Below, piece after piece: positions 1-8,778 of a DNA stretch of 64,000 bases (position 1 is its first letter; each line of letters starts with the position of its first letter). Source of the DNA: Bog-473 sp963777485 (GTDB lineage Bacteria > Actinomycetota > Acidimicrobiia > Acidimicrobiales > RAAP-2); contig CAVZQP010000001.1 of NCBI GenBank assembly GCA_963777485.1, positions 558,001 through 622,000 of the forward strand, given 5' to 3'. The position numbers were made by a program, and so were the translations under genes. The notes below the pieces were generated by a model. That model made no database searches. It was not told the DNA's origin and saw only the letters and a program-made list of their open reading frames with translations.

Positions 1-542
1 AGGCCCGCCACGAGGACCGGGTCGGCGAGTACCCGATACTCATGCCGATGACGACGGAGCAGTCGCTGATCGGGGGCAGGGAGATCAACGGCGAGCCCAA
101 GAAGCTGGCGGAGGTGGAGGTCCACCGTGACGGCGACGCGGTCTCGGCGCACATCGCCCGCATGGGCTCGGTGATCTGCGAGGTCAACGGCCGCATCAGC
201 GGCGCCCGGGACAACTACGAGCTGGCCAAGACCGACTTCTGGTTCAAGCTCTCACCGTCGTGCGAAGCGGCCGGCGTCCTCGACCAGGATCCGCTGCTCG
301 TCTACGGCGAGAAGACCGAGAAGACGCGTCTGCACGAGTCGATCGACGGCGAGCTGATCCTCAAGGAGGCACCGCTCGACCCGGTGGCCGACCTGGTGGT
401 CCGGCGCATCGTCGACCTCAACTGGACGGAACGGACCTCGACCCAGGTCGGCCGTGTCATCGGTCCGGTTCCACGGGCGGGGCTCGAGCCGTTCATCCAC
501 CAGCGCTACGACGACATCTCGGTGCTGGGGGCGAAGCGATGA
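1..542 (+). CDS. acetoacetate decarboxylase family protein (5' end outside window)
   Basis: The frame is open at the left edge (first full codon at base 3), so only the last 179 residues are seen. The segment GREINGEPKKLAEV matches the core of the acetoacetate decarboxylase family, in which the first Lys of the KK pair forms a Schiff base with a beta-keto acid and the second lowers its pKa; both lysines are present. The next gene starts inside its stop codon (ATGA, 4-nt overlap), so it is probably co-translated with the amidohydrolase. Family members act on substrates other than acetoacetate, so the true substrate is unknown. Family assignment is fairly sure; the reaction is inference. Confidence 0.8.
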   Translation, partial: ARHEDRVGEYPILMPMTTEQSLIGGREINGEPKKLAEVEVHRDGDAVSAHIARMGSVICEVNGRISGARDNYELAKTDFWFKLSPSCEAAGVLDQDPLLVYGEKTEKTRLHESIDGELILKEAPLDPVADLVVRRIVDLNWTERTSTQVGRVIGPVPRAGLEPFIHQRYDDISVLGAKR

Positions 543-1795
543 GCGACCGCTACACGATCATCTCGGCCGACGCCCACGCGGGGCTGCCCGCAGAGGGGTA
601 CCGCCCCTTCCTCGACGCCGCGTACCACGCTGCGTTCGACGAGTACCTGGCCGAGCGCCAGGCCCACCGCGACGAGGCCCTCAAGATGAATTACGACTAC
701 ATCATGGGCTGGGAGACGGAGAACGAAGAGGGCCTGCGCGGCGCCTGGGACATCGAACAGCGCGACAAGGAGCTCGACGCCGACGGCGTGAGCGCGGAGG
801 TCATGTTCGCCGACGCCGACGCCATCACCGGCATGGCCTCCCCGCCATTCGGGGCCGGGCTGAGCGCCGGGGAGATCACCGACCCCGAACTTGCCTTCGC
901 CGGGGCGCGGGCCCACAACCGCTTCCTCGCCGAGATGTGCGCCCGCAGTCCCGAGCGCCATGGCGGCATCGCGCTCGTGCCGATCACGCACGGGGTGGAG
1001 CGCTCGGTCGCCGAGATCGAGTGGCTGGCAGAACAGCCGGGCATCCGTGGGGTGATGGTGCCCACGATGTGGCACGACCACGCGCCCTACAACCACCCGG
1101 ACTACGACCCGGTCTGGTCCGCGTGCCAGGCGGCCGGCCTTCCGGTGCACACGCACTCGGGTGAGGCGCCGCAGGACGAGTACAACGGCAACATCGGCAT
1201 CTATCTCGCCGAGGTGGTGTGGTGGGCGGCCAGGCCGGCATGGCACCTGCTCTTCTCGGGCGCGTTCGAGCGGTTTCCCGGATTGAAGTTCGTCGTGACA
1301 GAGGCCGCCGCCTACTGGGCGGCCGACATGATGTGGAAGTGGGACCAGTACATGGGCGGCGGCCACACGACGAAGAAGATGGCCGCGATGCTGCAGGGCA
1401 AGATCTCGAAGCTGCCGTCGGACTACTTCGGCGAGAACATCTTCATCGGGGCATCCACGATGTCGAAGGAGGAAATCCGGCGCCGCCACGTGCTCGGTTG
1501 TGACGTGGTGATGTGGGGGACCGACTACCCGCACCCCGAGGGCACATGGCCCCACACCGCCGAGCGGCTCCGCGCCGACTTCGGCGGCATCCCGGTCGAG
1601 GACGCCCGCAAGCTCCTCGGCGAGACCGCGGCGCGCTGTTACGGCTTCGACCTCGGCGCCCTGCGCCCGATCGCCGAGCACATCGGCCCGACGCCGGCAG
1701 ACCTGGGCCAGGACTCCGGACTGCGCTCCGATCCCGAGGAGATCGCGGCGGCCCGCTGGTGGAAAGCCGAGTACCGGGTCCAATCCCCCGGCTGA
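539..1795 (+). CDS. amidohydrolase family 2 (metal-dependent TIM-barrel hydrolase/decarboxylase)
   Basis: 418 residues from the ATG that overlaps the upstream stop. N-terminal ISADAHAG supplies an early metal-binding His, PVHTHSG near residue 200 lies at a further barrel strand, and MWGTDYPHPEGTWP near residue 325 carries the late Asp typical of PF04909 proteins. Members hydrolyse C-N bonds or decarboxylate aromatic/keto acids. Coupling with an acetoacetate-decarboxylase-like protein points to a small catabolic operon. A cytoplasmic enzyme: no signal peptide is seen. Substrate cannot be inferred. Confidence 0.85.
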   Translation: MSDRYTIISADAHAGLPAEGYRPFLDAAYHAAFDEYLAERQAHRDEALKMNYDYIMGWETENEEGLRGAWDIEQRDKELDADGVSAEVMFADADAITGMASPPFGAGLSAGEITDPELAFAGARAHNRFLAEMCARSPERHGGIALVPITHGVERSVAEIEWLAEQPGIRGVMVPTMWHDHAPYNHPDYDPVWSACQAAGLPVHTHSGEAPQDEYNGNIGIYLAEVVWWAARPAWHLLFSGAFERFPGLKFVVTEAAAYWAADMMWKWDQYMGGGHTTKKMAAMLQGKISKLPSDYFGENIFIGASTMSKEEIRRRHVLGCDVVMWGTDYPHPEGTWPHTAERLRADFGGIPVEDARKLLGETAARCYGFDLGALRPIAEHIGPTPADLGQDSGLRSDPEEIAAARWWKAEYRVQSPG

Positions 1796-1808
1796 TCCTG
1801 GTCCGAGC

Positions 1809-2372
1809 ATGAACGCCGCGCACATGGAGTATTGCGCCAGCGAGGACTGGCGGCACCTGGTGCACGAGACGATCCTCCCCGAGGCCCTGCGCGGCGTCGA
1901 GCTCGGCGACGAGGCCATCGAGATCGGTCCCGGGCCGGGATTCACGACCGACGTCCTTCGCACCATGACGGGACGACTCACGGCGGTCGAGATCGACGAG
2001 GGCCTGGCGGTCTCGCTGACCGAGCGTTTGGGGGGCGGCAACGTCGACGTCGTGCTCGGCGACGCGTCGGCACTGGATTTCCCGGCGGACCGGTTCTCCG
2101 GCGGCGCCTCGTTCCACATGCTCCATCACATCGCGCCGGCGGAGATCCAGGACCGGGTGTTCGCGGAGCTGGCCCGCGTGCTCATGCCAGGCGCCGTCCT
2201 GGTGGCGGCGGACGGCACCTACAACGAGGCGACGGCGGCGTTCCACGAGGGCGACACGTACAACCCGATCGACCCCGGGGTGCTCGGCGCGCGGCTCACT
2301 CGGGCCGGCTTCGACGATGTGGACGTGCGCACCTACGACCTCGGCTGGGTGTGCACGGCCCGGGCTGGCTGA
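1809..2372 (+). CDS. class I SAM-dependent methyltransferase
   Basis: 187 residues. Motif I is AIEIGPGPGFTT (residues 37-48), followed by an acidic TAVEID strand end and a GDASALDFP motif that would contact the adenine of S-adenosylmethionine; SFHMLHHI resembles the post-II/III region. The length is short for the family and there is no clear substrate-binding insertion. It follows the amidohydrolase by 13 nt and may belong to the same transcript. The methyl acceptor is unknown. Confidence 0.8.
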   Translation: MNAAHMEYCASEDWRHLVHETILPEALRGVELGDEAIEIGPGPGFTTDVLRTMTGRLTAVEIDEGLAVSLTERLGGGNVDVVLGDASALDFPADRFSGGASFHMLHHIAPAEIQDRVFAELARVLMPGAVLVAADGTYNEATAAFHEGDTYNPIDPGVLGARLTRAGFDDVDVRTYDLGWVCTARAG

Positions 2373-2438
2373 GCCCCGCCGGGTGCACCGCCCTCGGGGC
2401 GTCGTGAGCCCGCGGCAGCACACAGGAACACCCGGAAG

Positions 2439-3326
2439 GTGACCATCCTGTGCGCCCTGGCCGCGGCCTTCTGCAACGCGCTCAACCTCGTCACCCAGCA
2501 CATCGCCAGCACCAGCGACCCCGAGCACTCCAAGGGCTGGCGGTTCGTGCGCTACCTGATCTCGAACCCGCTGTGGCTTTTCGGCTGGGTCGCGCTGGCC
2601 GGGGCTTTCGTCCTGCAGGCCCTGGCGCTGCACCTCGGGCAGATGTCGGTGGTGCAACCGCTCCTGGTCACCGAGCTCGTGTTCGCACTGCTGCTGCGCC
2701 GGTTCTGGATCCACCAGCAGATCCGCAACGTCACCTGGGGGGCGGCCGCGCTGGTCTGCGCCACCCTCGCGCTCTTCGTCGCGATGTCCGAGCCGACGGG
2801 TGGCACCGCCGTCCCCACGAGTTCGGCCTGGGCCGGCGCGATCGCGCTCATCGCCGGCGGGTCGGTGCTGCTCGCGCTGTTGTCACTGCGAGGCTCGCCC
2901 GTGCGGCGGGCGGCGCTGCTCGGGGCGGCGACGTCCATGCTCTGGGCGCTGGTTGCCGCCTTCATCAAGGCGACGACCGACACGTTGACCCAGTACGGGT
3001 TCGGTGGCATGTTCCTGCACTGGCCGGTCTATGCGCTGGCGGTCGCGGGGGCCTCGGCCGAGTATCTGAACCAGGCCGCCTTGCACGTGGGGCCGTTGAG
3101 CGTGTCGCAACCGTTCATCGTCGTACTGGACCCGATCGTGAGCATCGGCCTCAGCCTGTGGATTTTCGGTGAGACGTTCACCGACGATGCGCTGCGCCTC
3201 GGTTTGGCAGCGGCAGCGTTCGCCGGCATGTGCGTGGCGGTCACCATTCTCGTCCGGACCGCCCCGCCCACCATGGAGCGCGGCCCGGACGTCAGAACTC
3301 GTCTGGCCCCGGGAGCAGCGAGCTGA
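2439..3326 (+). CDS. DMT (drug/metabolite transporter) superfamily membrane protein
   Basis: 295 residues starting at GTG, with AGGA about 12 nt upstream. The chain alternates hydrophobic spans (for example LWLFGWVALAGAFVLQALAL and AIALIAGGSVLLALLSL) giving about nine or ten predicted membrane helices, in the two-repeat arrangement of DMT exporters. Internal phrases MSVVQPLLVTELVF and LSVSQPFIVVLDPIVSI are the paralogous repeat signatures of the two halves. Its last 35 nt overlap, in antisense, the end of the convergent SDR gene. Substrate unknown. Confidence 0.8.
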   Translation: MTILCALAAAFCNALNLVTQHIASTSDPEHSKGWRFVRYLISNPLWLFGWVALAGAFVLQALALHLGQMSVVQPLLVTELVFALLLRRFWIHQQIRNVTWGAAALVCATLALFVAMSEPTGGTAVPTSSAWAGAIALIAGGSVLLALLSLRGSPVRRAALLGAATSMLWALVAAFIKATTDTLTQYGFGGMFLHWPVYALAVAGASAEYLNQAALHVGPLSVSQPFIVVLDPIVSIGLSLWIFGETFTDDALRLGLAAAAFAGMCVAVTILVRTAPPTMERGPDVRTRLAPGAAS

Positions 3327-4158
3327 CCCAGTTGCCCTGCAACGAGGCGCCGTCGGCGATCAGAGTGGCGCCGCAGACGTAACGAGCGCCGGGGGAGCAG
3401 AGGAAGAGGACGGTGGCGGCCATCTCGTCGACGGTCCCCAAGCGGGCGGACATGCGATCGGCCACCAGCTCCTCGGCGAAGCTCTCCTCGGTGTGCCCGA
3501 GCGGTCCGAGCTCCGACTCGATCAAACCGGGCGTAGAGAAGACGCCCGGCGCCAGCGCGTTGATCGTCACGCCCTGGCGCATCAGGTACGGCGCGAGCGT
3601 CTTGACCATGTTGACGACGCCGGCTCGTGCCGCGCTCGAGTGCACGAACAGGGGTCCGCCACGATCGAAGCAGAACAGCGTGACGACGTTGACGATGGCG
3701 CCGAAACCCGCTTCCGCCATTGGCTTCATGAACCGGTTCGTCACGTTCCACGTGCCGTTCAGGTTCAGATCGACCACGGAGCGCCAGCCGTTGTCTGAGA
3801 TGCCACTCGGGGGGGCAGGGAACTGCCCGCCCGCGTTGTTGACGAGGAAGTCGGCCCGGCCGAAGCGCTCGTAGACCTCGTCACGCAACGCGTCCACCTG
3901 CTGGGTGTCGCGGATGTTGGTGGGGACTGCCGTGCACTCGCCGCCGTCCTCCTTGATGGACCGCACGACGTCGTCGAGCTTGTCCGCCGTCCGTCCGGCG
4001 ATGACCGGGTGACCGCCCAGCCGGGCGAAGCCGTGGGCGACCTCGCGTCCGAGCCCGCTGCCCCCACCCGTGATGACGGCCACCTTTCCTTCGAACAGGC
4101 CCGGGGAGAACATCGAAACCCCCGGCCCCGCCCGCCAGCTCATGTCTTGTTCACCCAC
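3292..4158 (-). CDS. short-chain dehydrogenase/reductase, enoyl/dienoyl-CoA reductase-like
   Basis: About 288 residues. TGGGSGLG is the nucleotide-binding glycine motif and NNAG follows near residue 110. Where classical SDRs have YxxxK this protein has HSSAARAGVVNMVK: the tyrosine position is not Tyr, while the lysine is kept, as in the peroxisomal trans-2-enoyl-CoA reductase / 2,4-dienoyl-CoA reductase branch. The GTG at 4158 overlaps the stop of the acyl-CoA dehydrogenase gene by 8 nt; an ATG at 4143 is an alternative start. Context with an acyl-CoA dehydrogenase supports work on fatty acyl-CoA with NADPH; that is inference. Confidence 0.8.
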   Translation of the reverse strand: MGEQDMSWRAGPGVSMFSPGLFEGKVAVITGGGSGLGREVAHGFARLGGHPVIAGRTADKLDDVVRSIKEDGGECTAVPTNIRDTQQVDALRDEVYERFGRADFLVNNAGGQFPAPPSGISDNGWRSVVDLNLNGTWNVTNRFMKPMAEAGFGAIVNVVTLFCFDRGGPLFVHSSAARAGVVNMVKTLAPYLMRQGVTINALAPGVFSTPGLIESELGPLGHTEESFAEELVADRMSARLGTVDEMAATVLFLCSPGARYVCGATLIADGASLQGNWVSSLLPGPDEF

Positions 4159-5401
4159 CGAAGTCCCAACTTTCGTTCTGCTCGTAGTGATGGAGGACGT
4201 TCTTCGCGATGAGGATGCGGTGCACCTCGTCCGGGCCGTCGGCCAGACGGAGCGTCCGGGCGCCGAGGTACATCTGCGCGAGGGGGAGATCGTTGGTCAC
4301 ACCGGCAGCTCCCCAGACCTGGATCGCCCGGTCGACCACTCGGGAGTAGGCCGCCGGCACGAACACCTTGATCGCGCTGATCTCCGTCCGGGCCTGCGGG
4401 TCGCCGCGGTCGACCTTCTCGGCCGCATGGATGGTCATGAGCCGTGCCGCCTGCAGGTCCATGTAGCTGTCGGCGACGAATCCCTGCATGAATTGCTTGT
4501 CTTTGAGCAGCCCGCCGTGGACCTCCCGGGTCAGCATCCGTTCGACCATGAGGTCGAAGGCGCGCCACATCTGGCCCACCGAATTCATGCAGTGGAAGAT
4601 GCGGCCCGCGCCGAGACGGTCCTGCGCCGCGCGGTGACCGTCGCCCACTTGGCCGAGGAGGTTCTCGATCGGGACGCGCACCTGGTCGTAGCGCACCTCG
4701 CAGTGGTCCGAGCGCGGAACGCCCCAGATGCCGATGCCGCGCTCGATGACCACACCGGGGGTCGAGGTGGGGACGATGAGCTGTGCCATCCGCCCCGGGC
4801 CCTCTTCGTCTTTCGACTCCTTCACCCGGCACATCACGATGAAGAAGTCCGCCGCCAACCCGTTGGAGGTGAACCACTTGTGTCCTGTGAGGACGTATTC
4901 GTCGTCCTCGCGGACGGCTGTGGCTTGGATGGATCGTGGGTCGGAGCCGGCGTTCTCGGGCTCGGTCATGGAGAAGCCCGACTGCATGGTGCCCTCGACG
5001 AGCGGGAGCAGCCACTTGCGCTTCTGCTCCTCCGTCCCGTACTTCACCAGGATCGTCTGGTTGCCCGAGTTGGGCGCGACGACGCCGAAGAGCGATGCCG
5101 CACCCACTGCATAGGCGAGGATCTCGTTCATGTAGGCGTGCGCCATGAAGTCGAGGCCCATGCCGCCGTACTCGGGCGGCAGATGCGGCGCCCACAGTCC
5201 CTCCGCCTTGACCTTGTCGCTGATCTCGGCGCGCAACGTCCGGGCCTCGGCGCGCTCGGCTTCCGTCACCTCGCTGCCGCGAGCGTGCCAAAGCACCGGC
5301 TCGTTCGGCAGGATCTTCTCGTTGACGATGCGCGCGGTCCGGAGCCGGATGTCGTTGACGTGGTCGCTCAGCCTCGGGTTGGGCGTGACGTTGATGGGCA
5401 T
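4151..5401 (-). CDS. acyl-CoA dehydrogenase
   Basis: 416 residues, FAD flavoprotein oxidising acyl-CoA to enoyl-CoA. Start chosen at ATG 5401 because a strong GGGAGGGAGG ribosome-binding site lies just before it; a longer reading frame begins at 5443. QSGFSMTEPENAGSDP is the FAD/substrate signature, WGAAGVTNDLPLAQMY and the C-terminal RLADGPDEVHR phrase are typical of the ACAD10/11-like and related bacterial branch. It lies between the NADH dehydrogenase and the SDR on the same strand and overlaps the SDR, so the pair is probably one transcript for lipid breakdown. Confidence 0.9.
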   Translation of the reverse strand: MPINVTPNPRLSDHVNDIRLRTARIVNEKILPNEPVLWHARGSEVTEAERAEARTLRAEISDKVKAEGLWAPHLPPEYGGMGLDFMAHAYMNEILAYAVGAASLFGVVAPNSGNQTILVKYGTEEQKRKWLLPLVEGTMQSGFSMTEPENAGSDPRSIQATAVREDDEYVLTGHKWFTSNGLAADFFIVMCRVKESKDEEGPGRMAQLIVPTSTPGVVIERGIGIWGVPRSDHCEVRYDQVRVPIENLLGQVGDGHRAAQDRLGAGRIFHCMNSVGQMWRAFDLMVERMLTREVHGGLLKDKQFMQGFVADSYMDLQAARLMTIHAAEKVDRGDPQARTEISAIKVFVPAAYSRVVDRAIQVWGAAGVTNDLPLAQMYLGARTLRLADGPDEVHRILIAKNVLHHYEQNESWDFGG

Positions 5402-5453
5402 GGTCCCTCCCTCCCTGTGCTTTCCCGTGTGGCTACGGGGCAACGCGGGAACT

Positions 5454-6776
5454 CTAGGCAGTTTCCCTGTGCCTCCCGCCGTGGGCGACCCAGCGACCAG
5501 TCAGTGCACGCTCATAACGGCCACGGCCGACAAAGCTCACGGCCCAACGCGTCAGCGCCCCGAAGCGGTTCTTGAATCCCGTGAGGAATGTGATGTGGAC
5601 CACCAGCCAGAGGAGCCACCCGATCAGGCCTCCCACCTGCACCGGGCCGATGTGGGCCACCGCGGTGAAGCGCGAGATGGCGGCGAGCGTGCCGAGGTCG
5701 CGGTAGTGGAATTCCTTCGGCTCCTTGCCCTTCAGTCGCCGGACGATCGTGTGGGCCGCGTGGGCGCCCGACTGCATGGCCACCTCGGCCACCCCGGGCA
5801 GGTCGTCGAGGGCCATGAGGTCACCGACGACGAACACCTCGGGACGTCCCGGGACCGAGCAGTCCGGCGCGACCTTCACCCGGCCCGCCTTGTCGAGTTC
5901 GGCGGCATCGCCGTCGGCCAGGAGCCCACCGAGACCCGAGGCCCGGGTCCCCGCGGCCCAGATCTTGGTGGCCGCGGGGATCCGCCGTTTGTCGCCGTCC
6001 GAGGTGGTGATCTCCACGCCGTCGTCGTCCATGTCGCTCACCATGGCCCCGAGGTGGAGCTCCACCCCCATGCGGGCGAGCTTGTGCTCGGTGAGGCGCG
6101 ATACCCGCGCGCCCATCGAACCGAGGAGGTGGTCCGTCCCTTCGACCAGGACGACCCGCGCGTCCTGCGGGTTGATGCGCCGGTAGTTCCGCCGCAGGGC
6201 CCGGCGGGAAAGCTCCTTGAGCTGGCCCGCCATCTCCACGCCCGTGGGCCCGCCGCCGACGACGAAGAAGGTCATCAGCCGCCGGCGCGCCGCCTCGTCC
6301 GGCTCGGCCTCCGCCAGCTCGAACGCCCCGAAGATCTCGCCGCGCAGCGCAAGTGCGTCGTCGAGCGACTTCATTCCCGACGCCGCCCGTCTGTACTCGT
6401 CGTGGCCGAAGTAGGACGTCGTGGCGCCCCCGGCGACGATGAGGCTGTCGTAGTCGATGGTCATCGGCTTGCCGAACTCGTCCACGTGGACCGACTTGGC
6501 GTCGAGGTCGATGTGCTCGACCTCACCCAGCACGACGCGCAGCGACTTGTGGCGCCGCAGGACGTCGCGGATCGCCGGCGCGATCTGACCTTCAGAAAGG
6601 ATGCCGGTCGCCACCTGGTACAGCAGGGGCTGGAACAGATGGTGGTTGGTGCGGTCGATGATCGTCACCCGGACCGGTTCGCGTTTGAGTGCCCGCGCCG
6701 CGAACAAGCCGCCGAAGCCGCAACCCACGATCACTACGTGGTGTCGGGCGTCACCGCCTTCCGACGCGGTGCTCAC
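5454..6776 (-). CDS. ndh: type II NADH dehydrogenase (NADH:quinone oxidoreductase)
   Basis: 440 residues. VVIVGCGFGGLFAAR near the N-terminus binds FAD, HHLFQPLLYQVATGIL is a hallmark of NDH-2, and VVGGGPTGVEMAGQL is the second Rossmann fold for NADH. PEVFVVGDLMALDDLPG contributes to the FAD site. A hydrophobic C-terminal segment (GLIGWLLWLVVHITFLTG) would sit at the membrane surface or in it. Passes electrons from NADH to quinone without pumping protons. GTG start overlaps the Nudix stop (GTGA), suggesting translational coupling. Confidence 0.92.
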   Translation of the reverse strand: MSTASEGGDARHHVVIVGCGFGGLFAARALKREPVRVTIIDRTNHHLFQPLLYQVATGILSEGQIAPAIRDVLRRHKSLRVVLGEVEHIDLDAKSVHVDEFGKPMTIDYDSLIVAGGATTSYFGHDEYRRAASGMKSLDDALALRGEIFGAFELAEAEPDEAARRRLMTFFVVGGGPTGVEMAGQLKELSRRALRRNYRRINPQDARVVLVEGTDHLLGSMGARVSRLTEHKLARMGVELHLGAMVSDMDDDGVEITTSDGDKRRIPAATKIWAAGTRASGLGGLLADGDAAELDKAGRVKVAPDCSVPGRPEVFVVGDLMALDDLPGVAEVAMQSGAHAAHTIVRRLKGKEPKEFHYRDLGTLAAISRFTAVAHIGPVQVGGLIGWLLWLVVHITFLTGFKNRFGALTRWAVSFVGRGRYERALTGRWVAHGGRHRETA

Positions 6777-7213
6777 ACCAACCGGTCCACGACGGTTTCG
6801 ACGTACCGCGCCAGCGGGAGCGCGCGCACCTCGTCAAGGCTGAACCATGCGACGGCATCGGTGGTCCCGTCGAGCTCGGGCCGTAGGGTGCCGTGCCACG
6901 AGGCCACCTCGTAGATGAGTCGCACGGTGTGCAGGCTCGTCCCGTCCGGGATCGTCCGCACGTCGGACAGCACGTCGAGCAGGGCACCCGGGACGACGGT
7001 CAGCCCGGACTCCTCGGCGATCTCCCGTCGCAGCGAGTCCGAAGGTGTCTCACCGTGCTGCACGCCGCCGCCGGGAAGGAACCAGCGCCCGCGCAAGCTG
7101 AGAAGGGGCGCGGCCCGGGCCAGGAGCAGTCGGTCTTCGTCGTCGCGCACGAGGCCGTACGCGGCGATGCGCTGTCGTTCCGTCTCGGCGGCCACCGGAG
7201 CAATGCTGCTCAC
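6773..7213 (-). CDS. Nudix hydrolase
   Basis: 146 residues from GTG. The Nudix box reads GGGVQHGETPSDSLRREIAEESGL, beginning near residue 49, with all the acidic metal ligands in place (REIAEES). Enzymes of this type hydrolyse nucleoside diphosphates linked to another moiety; the preferred substrate cannot be read from sequence. It is the first gene of the minus-strand run and overlaps ndh by 4 nt, so a role near NAD(H) metabolism is possible but unproven. Confidence 0.9.
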   Translation of the reverse strand: MSSIAPVAAETERQRIAAYGLVRDDEDRLLLARAAPLLSLRGRWFLPGGGVQHGETPSDSLRREIAEESGLTVVPGALLDVLSDVRTIPDGTSLHTVRLIYEVASWHGTLRPELDGTTDAVAWFSLDEVRALPLARYVETVVDRLV

Positions 7214-7293
7214 CAGCCGGGCCCGTCGCCAACTCGGTCGGCAACTACCCTGGCCGCGGCCTGCTGGGGACGCAGGGAGAGGAGGGCACGTCG

Positions 7294-7761
7294 ATGGACA
7301 CCGCTGCCGAGCTCGAGGCGATCAGGCGTTTGAAGTACGCCTACTTCCGGACCCTCGACCTGAAGCAATTCGACGAGCTCGGGGCGCTGTTGACCGAGGA
7401 CGCCACCGCCTCCTACGAGGACGGCAAGACCGTGCTCGAGGGCCGTGCCGCCATCGTCATGTGGCTGCGGGAGGCCCTGGCGGATCCCGGCATCATCTCC
7501 GAGCATCACGGGCACCATCCCGAGCTGGCGTTCGTCTCCGAGACCGAGGCGACGGGCACTTGGTACCTGCAGGACCGCGTCATCGTGCCGGCCGTGGACT
7601 TCGAGCTCGGCGGCACCGCGTTCTACGAGGACCGCTACCGCCTGACGAACGAGGGTTGGCGCATCGCACACACTGGCTATACCCGCGTCTTCGAGGAACA
7701 GCGCACGCACTCGACGCTGGCCGTGCGCTCCTTTACATCTCGCTTCGGCGTGACGGGCTGA
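7294..7761 (+). CDS. SnoaL-like / NTF2-fold polyketide-cyclase family protein
   Basis: 155 residues preceded by GGAGAGGAGGG. The pattern AIRRLKYAYFRTLDLKQFDELGALLTEDA at residues 8-36 followed by LEGRAAI and a C-terminal YRLTNEGWRIAHTGYTRVFEE is the SnoaL_4 type of the NTF2 cone-shaped fold. Members are small cyclases, dehydratases, isomerases or ring-hydroxylating beta subunits. It stands alone between divergent and convergent genes; its last 29 nt overlap the aldo/keto reductase in antisense. Function undetermined. Confidence 0.8.
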   Translation: MDTAAELEAIRRLKYAYFRTLDLKQFDELGALLTEDATASYEDGKTVLEGRAAIVMWLREALADPGIISEHHGHHPELAFVSETEATGTWYLQDRVIVPAVDFELGGTAFYEDRYRLTNEGWRIAHTGYTRVFEEQRTHSTLAVRSFTSRFGVTG

Positions 7762-8740
7762 ACGTGAACCCCGGGTCGAAGAGGGTGGCGGGGGCGAGCG
7801 TCTTCTCGATGGCCTCCACGAAGTCGGGCTCGAGCTCGAGGTCGAGTGCCTTCACGTTCTCGCGAATCTGCTCGGGACGGCTGGCACCCACGATCGCGCT
7901 GCTGACATTCTGATTGCGCAGGACCCATGCCAGCGCGACCGTCGCCGGCGCGCGTCCGGCGTCCCGGCACAGCTGTGCGTAGGCCGCCACCGGTTCCAGC
8001 ACCTCGTCACGCAGGAGCCAGCCCATCTCCCCACCCTCGGGCCCGGTGGCGCGCGTCCCGGCCGGCGGTGCTGATCCCGCCCCGGGCGGGTATTTCCCGG
8101 TCAGCACCCCCTGCGCCAGCGGCGACCACACGATCTGCCCGATGCCCTCCTCCTCGCACAGCGGGACCACCTCGGCCTCGATCACCCGCCAGATGAGCGA
8201 GTACTGGGGCTGGTTCGAGATGATGCGGTCGAAACCCATGTCGTCGGCCAGGCGCAGCGCCTCGGCGATCTGGTCCGCGTTCCACTCCGAAACGCCGACG
8301 TAGTGCACCTTGCCCTGGCGCACGAGGTCGTCGAAGGCGCGCATCGTCTCCTCCAGCGGTGCCTCGTAGTCGAAACGGTGGGCCTGGAGGAGGTCGACGT
8401 GATCGGTCTGCAACCGTTCCAGCGACGAGTGCAGTGACTCCATGATGTGCTTGCGTGACAGGCCCCGGTTGTTCGGGTTGGGCCCGGTGGGCCAATACGT
8501 CTTGGTGAAGATCTCGATCGAGTCGCGCCGCACGCCCCGGAGCGCCCGGCCCAGCACCGACTCCGCTGCACCTTGGGCGTAGACGTCCGCCGTGTCGAAC
8601 GTGGTGATTCCCGCATCGAGTGCCGCCTTGACGCAGGCCGTGGCCGCGTCCTCCTCGATCTGGCTGCCGTGCGTGATCCAGTTGCCGTAGGACAGGGCGG
8701 AGACTTCCAGGCCCGAGCGTCCGAGGTGTCGATGCTCCAT
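7733..8740 (-). CDS. aldo/keto reductase
   Basis: 335 residues, NADPH-dependent (alpha/beta)8 oxidoreductase. The catalytic tetrad is visible: Asp and Tyr in FDTADVYAQGAAE, Lys in EIFTKTYWP and His in DLLQAHRFD. The N-terminus MEHRHLGRSGLEVSALSYG and the late SAIVGASRPEQIREN cofactor loop are typical of the YdhF/KCNAB-like group. Divergent from the arfB gene with only 38 nt between the two start codons. Physiological carbonyl substrate unknown. Confidence 0.9.
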   Translation of the reverse strand: MEHRHLGRSGLEVSALSYGNWITHGSQIEEDAATACVKAALDAGITTFDTADVYAQGAAESVLGRALRGVRRDSIEIFTKTYWPTGPNPNNRGLSRKHIMESLHSSLERLQTDHVDLLQAHRFDYEAPLEETMRAFDDLVRQGKVHYVGVSEWNADQIAEALRLADDMGFDRIISNQPQYSLIWRVIEAEVVPLCEEEGIGQIVWSPLAQGVLTGKYPPGAGSAPPAGTRATGPEGGEMGWLLRDEVLEPVAAYAQLCRDAGRAPATVALAWVLRNQNVSSAIVGASRPEQIRENVKALDLELEPDFVEAIEKTLAPATLFDPGFTFSPSRRSEM

Positions 8741-8766
8741 GGCTCCGGAGCGTATCGGGGTGGCCG

Positions 8767-8772
8767 TACGCT
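8767..8772 (+). promoter_or_regulatory. -10 box (TACGCT) for a leaderless arfB mRNA
   Basis: TACGCT ends 6 nt before the GTG start of arfB and no ribosome-binding site fits between them, so transcription would start at or next to the start codon. Inferred from spacing and from the same arrangement at other genes here. Confidence 0.45.
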
Positions 8773-8778
8773 CGTCGG

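Noticed and set aside
506..2119. 537-codon minus-strand reading frame
   Set aside because: Runs opposite the amidohydrolase gene, is dominated by Arg/His/Pro-like codons and has no family motifs; a high-GC antisense shadow.
5145..6914. 589-codon plus-strand reading frame
   Set aside because: Antisense to acyl-CoA dehydrogenase and ndh, with low-complexity RH-rich translation; not a gene.
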